DNA of 64,000 nt from Muricea muricata (lineage: Eukaryota; Cnidaria; Anthozoa; Malacalcyonacea; Plexauridae), in assembly GCA_963855995.1 (NCBI GenBank), contig OY979729.1, positions 7,582,115-7,646,114 on the forward strand, written 5' to 3'. The notes below the pieces were generated by a model. That model saw only the letters and a program-made list of their open reading frames with translations, ran no database searches and was not told where the DNA came from. A program made the translations under genes and the position numbers. This document shows, one piece after another, positions 30,886-41,199 of the stretch. Within the stretch, counting starts at the first letter, position 1; the number at the start of each line of letters is the position of its first letter.

Positions 30886-30956
30886 TTTGAAGTTGACAAT
30901 GGACTACGTCATGTAAGAAAATATATATGATATTTAGATAAGCGCCCTGCTGCGTG

Positions 30957-31059
30957 GTCCGCACTGGAAAAATATTTTGTCGAAATCTCAAAAACAGGCG
31001 AGGCTGAAGGCCGTGGGACCTTTTTAAGACCGAGATCAAATATTTTTCCAGTACGGACC
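30957..31059. mobile_element. Hairpin MITE just upstream of BUB1B
   Basis: GGTCCGCACTGGAAAAATAT at 30957 is inverted at 31040-31059 (ATATTTTTCCAGTACGGACC). It starts about 147 bp upstream of the BUB1B ATG, so it may sit in the promoter region or the 5' leader. Confidence 0.75.
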
Positions 31060-31106
31060 GACCTAAGTGGTAAATAACTTCTTCAATAATTTTTTTTTTC
31101 TGCGCA

Positions 31107-31325
31107 ATGTCTAATGAAATTCCTAAAAAATTCCAGTGGCGCCGTCAAGTTTTGAGATCAGCTAGTTTGTTACTTTGCTTCAATATTTTTTTCAAGCAAG
31201 CAATGCCAAGCTTGGCCAACAAACAGCAAAACTATTTGGCAAAACCTACGATTTTTTACATGCAACTTGATATTTGTATACTCGAGACGACAAATTATGG
31301 CAAAGGTAAAATTATCACGATTTAA
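31107..31325 (+). other. Possible divergent small frame, unsupported
   Basis: An ATG at 31107 opens MSNEIPKKFQWRRQVLRSAS followed by a hydrophobic stretch. It is head-to-head with BUB1B across about 300 bp, a common divergent promoter layout. I see no homology or clear splice site. It may be chance. Confidence 0.2.
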
Positions 31326-32790
31326 CGATTTAAGTTTCGTTTTACAAAACGAAGATAGTTGAAATAAGCGTTTTTACATGGCAAACAATGGTGATTTGCA
31401 AAGGTATAATATTATTTTAATAGTAAGGTGTTGACAACATAATTTCAAGTCCAAAAATCACCCTTAAACTGCAGGTTAGTGGTTAACGTTTTCTAAAAAA
31501 TATTATTTGTGAGTTGTAAATTTTATGTTTCACTGTTTAGTTCATGGTGTACTTCTTTAATACTTTATTAATTGGGTAAAATGTGTGACTTGTACGGCTT
31601 TATATGTAAAAAGAGGTTTGAAATGCTGGCTTTTTGTTGTTCTAAAGTTAAGTTTAAATCAAAAGACGTGTATTGATCTTTATCTGTAATGTTACAATGT
31701 TTTTTTTTCGGTATTTGCACACCTCTATATCGAAGTTCGACAAATTACAATAACATTTGTATTTTATTTCCCAGTGAAAAATTTAAATTTGATGAATTAT
31801 AAATTCCTTCAACAGCTCCAGCATGTAAACAACTCGTATATGCAGGCATGGATTGTTTCGAAGAAACAAATTAAGTAGGAGTGCATGGTTATTTTCCTGA
31901 CCTCTGATTACCGTTATTTGCGTTCCATAAATGGTGAAGACCTAAAAAGCTCGCTAGGGCATCTTAATTTGACCAATATTTTGCCGTCGTTTATGCATGT
32001 TAAGGTTCAATACTCGGCTCCAATTAAAATAAAGGTCAAAATATCAAAACATTTGCTTTCCGCTTCATTTGAATCATTTCCCACTCTTTTCTAATCTGCA
32101 GTTGTTATGTCAATAAAATGAAATCATCATCTTAGTAATTCATGAAACCTGAAAAGGACTTTCGTGATTTCGTGAGAAGACCCCCTCCCCCCCTAATTAC
32201 GAGAAAGGTAACTCCACTCCTTGATTTCCTTAAAAAATAACACGTCAATATATTGTAAAAAACTGCCCCTGCTGTACCCAATCAGATTGCAGGAAATCAA
32301 AAAATGTCACTAAACAAATGTTACAGACAATGGCTGGAAGGCACACACATACACACACACTTGGCAACGTTTAGAAGGATGCCGAAATTGCAGAAAAATT
32401 AATCGTTACATAAAATTTGACTGACATAATTTTCTAAGACACTAAAATTTCGTGTAACGTCTCGAATCCGCATGCATTGACGTCATGAAAAACGTCAATT
32501 AAAAAAAGCGGCAACGACGTTTTCGGCCCGCAATGCATTATGTTTGACATCTGCATGAACAACTAAATATCCTGTGGCAGGTGGGACATTTCGAGGGTCT
32601 TGTTATTTTACATTTTCTTTGGTATAACAAATCCACCCAAGTTCTTTCGGATGGTTTTTTCCTCGTAGAAATAATTTAGGATAATTGTAAGATAATCAAG
32701 TAATCATTTTCGCATACATATTTCCGCGCTAACTTCTGGGAAGAAAACTTTGTATTTGGCTTTGCATGGGCTGTGTTAAATTTGGTTGCT
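31326..32790. other. Interval with no recognisable gene
   Basis: AT-rich, with a short CA-type run near 32345. Short frames such as one at 31885-32094 lack any recognised motif. Confidence 0.4.
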
Positions 32791-32794
32791 TGGT

Positions 32795-34460
32795 AGTTAA
32801 GTATATTGTCACAACAGTATTCGAAAGTTTTATTAAAATTTAAAAACCACTTCTCTTTTGAGCTGAAATGTCAAACATTAATAAGTTTTGCAACTATATT
32901 TACAGCGCGTCGAGACACGTACAACGGAGTTCAAGGCGGTAACTGTAAAATTATTTGTGGAAGAATTTTTCATCTACTGAAGGAAAACATTTACAAGGTA
33001 GGACTTTTTATTACATGAGTATAGAGATTTATTCATCGATAAGGCTGTGCGTAATAATCGTTCCAAATTAGCAATAGCCAATCGGCATCAAGAACGATAA
33101 AATTTCACTCGGTGAAAAATCATCGTTCACGGCCTTTGATTGGACGAACGATGTTTTTTCACCAGTGAAAATTTATCGTTCAGTGTTCTGATTGGCTGAC
33201 CCGAACGTGCAACACCTGCTCGCAGGCTAGTGTAAACATGGAGTCTGATTTTACAAGTATTTTTTAACTCACCGAAAAGAGAGATTTAAGACAATTTCAC
33301 TGATAAAACAACCACCTAAAATCATAACGACGACATTCGTGGCCTCATTAATTTGAAATAAACCTCATGGTTTCATTTTCAGCAAGAAAACAAAGCAATA
33401 AATGGTAAGAAATTCCATTTTAATATTTTGCTTGAGTATTTGTTTTTGTCAGTAAGATATATCCGTATCTTTATACACTCATCTTTATACTCATATAATA
33501 AACAAATTACTTCATGGTTGGTTCGTTTGTACGATTTTTATTATTCACTCGTTGTGAAGGATCGCTAAACTCACTCGTTCGCTGCGCTCACTCGTTCGTT
33601 TAACGATCCTTCACAACTCGTGAATAAAAATCGTACGCACTCACCAACCATGAAGTAATCTCTATATATCTCTAAGAATTGTATAGACAAGCATGACCAG
33701 AAATTACAATGCAAAAAGTTGCATTTAAATAATATGAATGAAAGGCAGAATGTCCTAATGCTAAAGATCGATCCATCAATCCGGTAGCATTTTTTTCAAC
33801 CATCGCGTCTATCACATCTAGATATGAACCGTCTCATTGGGGTTGTTGAAAAACCATCGGACTTTGATCGGGATGGTACCATAATTATTTACTGAAATTT
33901 TTGAACTGCAGTTTCACCTGTTCCTCTGCTATGTTTTTGCCCTCGGGTGAATAGCTACGTCGTTGGCGTTAGTGTCCGGTTTATAAAATTGGTTTATTTA
34001 AAGCTTCCTATTTTACACAGCTAAACAACAAAGGATTATCAGATGATATTCTTTAAAAACTTTACCCGTATTGCAAGTTCAAAGTTGTCGCCGTAGTCTT
34101 GTTATAACATACAGTCAGCAATGTTAGGTTTTTATATGGCGCACAAGAATTATAGTTAAGTAGAATATGTGCAAATGTTCGTCAGAGGATATTATTATTA
34201 CTCAGGACGGTCTACAAATGTATCGACATTTTTAACAGTGGGAAAATCTACTTCATGAAAATGTTTTTATTATCCAGGGATCTGTATGGATAATGTTGCA
34301 TTTTCTTTCCTCCATAGTATTTTCTAAGCATTTTATATAGTGTGGCAATAAAAAATTGAGGGCGAAGCAAGAGCATTAACTGGGAGGAGGGAATGTTCAT
34401 ATATTCTGGTTCTGCCCGGTTAATTTCTTCAGTTTGGAATGGAATTTTAAAGGATTAGTA
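32795..34460. repeat. Local duplication, copy A
   Basis: Blocks 32795-33002 and 33675-34460 are repeated in the same order at 34872-35890. Examples are ACAGCGCGTCGAGACACGTA, AATTATTTGTGGAAGAATTT, GATCGATCCATC and GTTGGCGTTAGTGTCCGGTT. Hairpin elements at 33020-33665 interrupt copy A only. A possible exon (32905-32997) ends AAG|GTAGGA and reads RRDTYNGVQGGNCKIICGRI. Confidence 0.8.
33506..33659. mobile_element. Near-perfect hairpin, ~70 bp arms
   Basis: ATTACTTCATGGTTGGT through GTACGATTTTTATT and TCACTCGTTGTGAAGGATCG inverts completely around CGCTGCGCTCACTC to GTAAT at 33659. A second set of inverted GAACGATAAAATTTTCAC-like words lies at 33095-33190. Both are typical MITE ends. Confidence 0.85.
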
Positions 34461-34554
34461 GGGCTGAACACGAATATATAAATAGCACCGGCATTTGGCT
34501 TTTCACGAGCTGTATACGTGTGGAATTCTATTTCAGAACCATCCTCAGAGAAAT

Positions 34555-34850
34555 GAAAAACTAGATTCATATAAATCTTACACTGCAGAGAACAACGAAA
34601 AATTGGTTGTCTCGAGTCAACTGGGATTGGTAGCGAGCCTTACCAATTTAAGTGCACGAAATATTTTCGTGACGACTTACCGCTTGTTTTTGAGGACTCG
34701 CTACCAATCCCAATTGACTCGATAGCTCAATTGGTAGAGCGGCGGTCTAGAAACCCGAAGATGCGATCATGCGAGTTCGAATCCCGTTCGGGACAACGAA
34801 TTTTTCGTTGTTCTCGGCAGTGCCAGATTAATATGAATCTAGTTTTTGTT
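34555..34850. mobile_element. Foldback element containing a tRNA-like SINE piece
   Basis: Outer arms AACTAGATTCATAT and AGAACAACGAAAAATT (left) are inverted at 34797-34850. Inner arms CTGGGATTGGTAGCGAG and CTCGCTACCAATCCCA form a second hairpin. The right side holds the tRNA-like block 34721-34794. Confidence 0.75.
34721..34794 (+). repeat. tRNA-derived SINE promoter (box A and box B)
   Basis: GATAGCTCAATTGGTAGAGC is a textbook box A region and GAGTTCGAATCCCG a box B, 35-40 bp apart. The anticodon arm and acceptor stem do not pair well (the ends GATAGCT and CGGGACA do not match), so this is a tRNA-derived retroposon head rather than a tRNA gene. Confidence 0.65.
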
Positions 34851-34871
34851 CGTGTTGAATTTAGTTACTTA

Positions 34872-35890
34872 TATAGTAATTAAGTATCTTCATAGCAGCA
34901 TTCGAAATTTTGATTAAAATTTAAAAACAACTTCTCTCCATTGGACTGAAATGTGAAATTAACATCAATGAGATTTGCCGCTGTATTTACAACGCGTCGA
35001 GACACGTACGTGGGGTACGTCGAAGTTCAAAATTATTTGTGGAAGAATTTTTCATGTACCGAGGGGAAAGATTTATAAGTAAAGATTTTATATCACTAGA
35101 AATTGCATAGAGAGCATTAGCCAGAAACTAATATACTCCGTTGCATTTAAATAATATTAATGAGAGGTAAATAGCCTTATACTGGAGATCGATCCATCCA
35201 TCGGGTGGCAATTTTTTCAACCCGACATCAGATCTATACGCGTCGATCATATCCGAGCATGGTCCGTACGTTTCCTCATGCTTATGTTGAAAAGCAGTCG
35301 AGCGTTGATCACTGCAATTTTAGAAATGTTGAGTGCAGCGTTTCCACGCATTTTTACACCTGCACGTTCCTCTACTGTATTTTTGTCTTCAGTTGAATAG
35401 CTATGTTCGTTGGCGCTCGTGTCTGGTTTGTAAATTTGGTATTTTAAGGAAAGCTTCTTATTTCACTCAGCTAAACAGCAAAGGTTTATTAGATGATATT
35501 ATTGTTAAAAAATTTTACCCGTGCGGCCTGCTGTTCAAAAGTTGTCGATATAGCCTTGCCGAGACGTGGTCTATGATGTTACGTTTTCTTATGACGCACA
35601 AGAATATAGTTAAGTAGAAGTACGTGCAATTGTTGGCCAGGGGATATTACTCAGGGCCGTCTACAATTACATCGACTTTTAACAATAGAGAAGACTAAAA
35701 TCTTCAGTATGGAAATTTTATGAAAGTGTCTTTGATATCAACTAATCTGTGTGGATAATGTATGAATTTTCCTTGCTCCATCGTATTTTCTAGACGTTTT
35801 CCATAGTACGGCATCATACAATCAGGGGCGAAGCTAGAGCGTAATTGCGAAGTGGGGGTCTATATTAGGATATTCAGATTCTGCCTGACT
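34872..35890. repeat. Local duplication, copy B
   Basis: Diverged second copy of the 32795-34460 unit, in direct orientation and without the hairpin insert. It keeps ACAACGCGTCGAGACACGTA, TTATTTGTGGAAGAATTTTT, GGAGATCGATCCATCCATCG and the GTTGGCGCTCGTGTCTGGTT block. No open frame is preserved across both copies. Confidence 0.8.
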
Positions 35891-36197
35891 ACACTGGTAA
35901 AAAATTAAAATCCATGTTAGGGAAATGGAAATGAACCTATATTAGAAGCAGCGTGGTTTTTGATTCTCTATAATTTTATATACAATTGGGGCTAAGCTAG
36001 ATCGTTAATTGGGGTGAGGGGTAAATATTCATATAAATTATTTGCGTTCTGCCTGACTAATGTCCGTTGAAATTAACCTTAGCTAGCTTATTTCAAAGAA
36101 CATAACAGAATTGGACATAATGCGTAGTTTTAAGATTGCCGAATTTTTGCCATTAACTTAAAACTCACATCACATTAATAGTTCGTAAGGTTAATTC

Positions 36198-36742
36198 GTA
36201 CATCAGTATTACAGTTTTATTCGAGCATTTCAGATTTAGTTGCCAGGAATGTATAAAAATGTATAAAACCTGTAATCCTGGGTTATGAAATGAAAGGACA
36301 TATAGTTTGCTTTGATGAACACGACAATCGAAATTGTTTCAAATGTAGAAGCTTGTTCTACCCTCAATGGTTGACTCGTGATAAAAACAGCTCTATACAT
36401 ACGAGGAAGTAAAGCCTATACTTTAACATTTTACCAGATATTTATGATATAGGCTAAAATGATGAAATTGCTTTGGTAGAACTACCGGTATTTTAGTTCT
36501 CAGCAATCAACACATGAAGTTGCAGCTTTTTTCATGATCATTCACTGAGTCACTTTTGAAACCATATTAAAAAGAGCTACGATCAAATTCGCGCAATGGC
36601 GACTATTGTGGCAGGTGTGATATATAATATATGAGCGACTTAATTATTTTTTCACACCTTCTATATAAAAATTCATATACATTATTTTTTTCAGTCGTTT
36701 TTCTAAGAAATAATTTAGCTTATATGTCGAATAATCTCTTTA
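36198..36742. repeat. Duplicated segment, copy 1 (no telomeric repeat)
   Basis: Shares with 39363-39950 the blocks TACATCAGTATTACAGTTTT, GAAATGAAAGGACATATAGT, TTTGCTTTGATGAACACG, TGGTTGACTCGTGAT and CGCGCAATGGCGACTATTGT. Coding potential (YEMKGHIVCFDEH, NRNCFKC) is interrupted by stops upstream in this copy. Confidence 0.85.
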
Positions 36743-36749
36743 TTAAATT

Positions 36750-39360
36750 ATATATAAATTATAAGTCACCTAGTTGTAATGAGGTGATGATGTCTCCCCA
36801 CTCCCCCGGTTTAGCGACGCCACTGTTTAACACTAGAAAATGATACTCGTGTCTTCATGCAAGCCCCCGTGCATTGTTCTTTTTATATTGTTGAGAAAAA
36901 CAAAATAATTGGAGGCGGTGATATTGAAATTATTGTAATTTGTGCAATTTTAGACTAATGACATTATAAAGTAGTAGAAAAATTTTAATTCAGGATAAAA
37001 AGTGACTCTGCATGTTCTAGAATATGATTCTGAATATAAGTATTGTCAACATAACTAAAGGATAGACCAAAACACACTAAAAAAAGCAGCAGTTAGTAAC
37101 AGCTGAAGCAGTTTTCGTCTATAACACGCATATGCATGACATGTCCCAGCTGAGATCAGCTGTTGTTTTTAAATTAAATATATAGTGATGTGTTTTATAT
37201 ACGTTAATATCATATATTCAGTTAAAGCTAAGACTATATAAGTTGTCGAAGCAGCAGATCGCGTGAAAAGACTGAGACTATCAACAAAAGTAACTCATTC
37301 AAAGGTAGAGAAAGATGTAACTTATCATATTTAACTTGTTCACAATCAGAAGCTGTAGAATATTTTCCGTGTATCATATCATATGCCAACCACTTAAATT
37401 CATCCTGTATATATTTTTGTTTTCTAATTTGGTATGATATATATTTTGAAAGAGTAGAACTAAATTGCTCGACGGAAATATTTCCTTTTAGTATCAAACT
37501 TTATAGTTGGAAATTGACTGTGCTTAATTTTATGGTGAGAATAATTCAACTCTTCTCTGTGGGGAGGGCGATATTTCCAACTAATTTGCGATCCCAGTGT
37601 ATAGTATAATTTGGCTCAACTGAACCAGTCTATACTGCATGATAAATTAAATAACCTAGAACACAGTTTATAGTGCACCTGTTCGGAGTACGCCCATCTA
37701 AAGATATGAGCATTCACTGTCTGAATTGTCAATGATAATTGTTTGTATATACATGTGAAAAATTTAATTCCTTATATTACATGATTTTTGTCTGTATGAT
37801 AGGAGTTAAAAACTTAGTTACCTCAGACACAGTGGAAACCTCAAAACGATCGAAGCCTTAAAAGGCGATAGTTGTTTTTTCTTAAACAATGTGACAGGTA
37901 AACTGGGTTTGACCAGACTGCCCATTATTATCTTAAACAAAACGTGAGTCAAACGCTGATGATTCAACGGTATAAAATGTCCGGAGAAATTAAATTTCAT
38001 GCAAAAGTTACTGAATTCAGGACGTAGTGAGATATATACAGTACAAAATTTTCGTGTATGTACGTGTATAGGACAACAACCGTCGTTTGTTCCGACACGC
38101 GTAATTATTTTCTTATAAGTATCTGCATGAGATAGTCCATCTTATATATACTATACTGCCCCAAATCCTACATGCATGGCTTGCATAAAAACTATGCAAA
38201 ATTTCATAGCGACAGAATGTCAGTTTCTCTATATAGCAGTATACAAAATATCATATTTGCATATTGCTAAAGGTATGCGAAGTAAGCATATAATACAACA
38301 GTATATATAATGCGTCGGTGATAATAATTTACGCATATCAGGATAAATTTCCTAATTAGAGGTAAATAATACGGATTTTCCTGTCTCACAAGTCTTGTTT
38401 AACATTAGAGGATTCGAATTGCTTATGAGAACATTGGACAACATTCGCTAAAAATGTATTATGTCATTCATGTATATACAACAGAGAAAGCTACTTCAAG
38501 TCACCTTAATAAATATTGCCGTTGGCGCGATGCATTAAATGATTATAAGTAAGAGTTTATTGTACATAGAATAATTAAAGAGAAAAAAAACATGCAAAAA
38601 GTTTGATAAATACATGTCGTGCGTGAAGGTTATACATGAACGTGCCAGAATTTGGTGTAGAATATCGTTTAATTGACAGTAGTTCGAATTTGCATTGAGC
38701 AGCCGATTCCTTCTGTTTTTAGCTGTCAACAGGGGCGTGCTGAACTAGCTCGTAGCCGGGGTTAATTGTGTCTGAGAGAAACCAAACTTGTCGAAAAATG
38801 GATATTTATGAAATGCGAAAATTATAATGTTTTGCTAAAGTTTCGCCCAACCAATCAAGACGAAGCCTCGATGTAACAACTTGCATCCCAATTTGACGTG
38901 ATTATGAGATCAAAGTTCTATTAATTTGAAAAAATACTGTCTACAAATTATTGACCAACAGAATTGATATACGCTCGATAATTCATTCTATCCAAAGGTC
39001 CATTCAATTTCCCTACCACAGATGGTAAATTTTTTTCCACCGCGTAGTCGAAAATGATTCGCACTTTTAAAATTTTTCCTAGGCTAATACGTTCATTTTT
39101 TTTAAATTTAATCCCGGATGCACTGCGGTCTCTCTCGACGAAGGCATATATTGATTCTTGATCATACATCATCATTTCGATCGTATGTGATAGAATTTCC
39201 TCATCAACATAACACATTGGTAGTTCGTATGAGGTTATTTACCAAATAAAAATTGTTGGGGTGAGTTTCATTTCAAATAACGTCTTGGAATGACAGCTAC
39301 GAGCTGGTCGTGCATTCATGGTTTCTATATATACCTGAACTACAATTTATTTAACATGCT
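36750..39360. other. AT-rich interval without a confident gene
   Basis: Two minus-strand frames are the only candidates: 37234-37497 (contains FKWLAYDMIHGKYS) and 38948-39217, which begins with ATG and reads MCYVDEEILSHTIEMMMYDQ then ERISLGKILKVRIIFDYAVE. Neither has recognised motifs or a firm splice context. Confidence 0.35.
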
Positions 39361-39362
39361 TA

Positions 39363-39950
39363 AGTACATCAGTATTACAGTTTTATTCGACCATTTCAGA
39401 TTTGGTTGGCAGGAAATTTTCTTTGGGTAGAATTATGCATGCATGCTTACAGCTTTCAGATGCAGAAGTACTAACACGGAATTCAATGCACGTTCAAAAA
39501 GGCATAAAACATGCAATCCTGGCTTATGAAATGAAAGGACATATAGTTTGCTTTGATGAACACGGCAATCGAAATTGTTTCAAATGCACAAGCTTGTCCG
39601 ACCCTCCATGGTTGACTCGTGATGAAAACAGCTAGCGCTCTATATATAAAAGAAAGCAAAGCCTATACTTTAACAATTCATCCAGACATACATGATATAG
39701 GGTTAGGGTTAGGGTTAGGGTTAGGGTTAGGGTTAGGGTTAGGGTTAGGGTTAGGGTAATCGTAATCATCCAGTCACTTTTGAAACCATACTAAAAAGAG
39801 CTACGATCAAATTCGCGCAATGGCGACTATTGTGGCAGGTATGATATATAATATATGAGAGTGACAATATAAAAATTCATATACAATATATTTTCAGTCG
39901 TTTTTCCAAGAAATAATTTAACTTATTACTTATATGTAGAATAATTTCTC
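39363..39950. repeat. Duplicated segment, copy 2 (with telomeric repeat)
   Basis: Second copy of 36198-36742. A plus-strand frame here, 39402-39635, runs through RKFSLGRIMHACLQL and AILAYEMKGHIVCFDEHGN to NRNCFKCTSLSDPPWLTRDE before a stop; I do not recognise it. About 130 bp of copy 1 (after GATATAGG) is replaced in this copy by the TTAGGG run. Confidence 0.85.
39698..39757 (+). repeat. Interstitial telomeric repeat (TTAGGG)x10
   Basis: About ten perfect TTAGGG units stand inside the duplicated segment, starting at GATATAGGG and ending GGGTAATCG. TTAGGG is the metazoan telomere unit. Confidence 0.97.
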
Positions 39951-39959
39951 CTTGTATCC

Positions 39960-40890
39960 AGAAAGAAAATATGAAAGTTGAAACAAGAAAGTTCAAGCAT
40001 TTTACACGAACCGAAAATTGCATAACTATATATAGTAGGCTACTGTCTAAAAATGATCATGATGCTTTATCATCAAATGAGGTATCAAGCAATGTTAGGA
40101 TTTTTACTAGCATTATCACGTTTTTGATAAGTTTACACCAATAACTCTACAATATGTCACACAATTTCGACGTTCATTTCATGCAACTATTCTTTATATA
40201 TACCTACTAATAACTTAGCTTTATACATTTATACTCAACAGAATTACTTAGGTAACTTGTAGCAAAATAGGATCTCAGGCAATCTTAAGTAAAAGTGGCT
40301 ACGAATATTGTTCACGATTTAAATCCAGTATGACTGGATGTTTGTGTTAACATGCATTAAAATCAACCGCGAAAATTAAATGTACAATATTTTATAACAA
40401 TTAACAAAACAGAAGCGATAGGTTTTAGCTTAATTTCCAAGTATTTTATTTGTATTATTTTGTCACAAATAGTTAGAAGTCCCTCGCGTACATATAAGGT
40501 CCCGCATGCATATATTTCTCGGACAACAGCAGACACTAGCATTCATAACCGTATTCTTTTGTCAAACTCAAAAATTGTTGCATGACAGGACTTATATATT
40601 GTACACAAATGACAAAACAGTTGTTAATACTATACTTTATAAATTATGTAAACCAACAAAAGAAACTGCACAACTGCACAAAGTAATTTTTGAAATTTTG
40701 AGATTACCCTTCAAACGCTTCAGTTATAAAGGAAAATGTCGGATAATCTTACATCCTGATTTATACTCTAGAAGTATTAGGGACTGTTTTGTTTTGTCAG
40801 GAATGTTGGACTGTTTCGTTTTGTTGCGATAATTTTCTTAAATTGTTATTACAAATTTGTTATTAGCGTTTTTTAACACATTTTTACTCT
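39960..40890. other. Interval with no confident gene
   Basis: A plus-strand frame at 40506-40832 (TLAFITVFFCQTQKLL, RIILHPDLYSRSIRD) opens with ATG but has no recognised motif. Nothing else is visible. Confidence 0.35.
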
Positions 40891-40937
40891 TACTCATGCA
40901 GATGATGTTCACATTCGAGCATGCCAGTTACCACGAG

Positions 40938-41199
40938 ATGAAAAGATTGGTTTTCATTTCAACAAAGATCACTGTTGGCCTTCTTATCTTGATATGCTTT
41001 GGGGCAAATTTGGTCACCTGTAATGAAAGTATACCTTTCTGTGAAGAGCAATTGCAACGACTCAAACAGGACGTGGAAGTTTGGAATGAAAGATGCTGGA
41101 ACAATACTGATCAAGGAAATAGTACACCCTGCTGTGAAGCAGAGAAAGAATACAATCAAGAGAGGATGAAAATGCATGTTGAGATGTGCTTTTATTCAG
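40938..41199 (+). CDS. LRP-like gene, first exon with signal peptide
   Basis: Start at 40938 is preferred because MKRLVF leads straight into the hydrophobic core ITVGLLILICFGANLVTC. Upstream in-frame ATGs would add a polar extension. The donor is AG|GTTAGAG. Confidence 0.7.
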
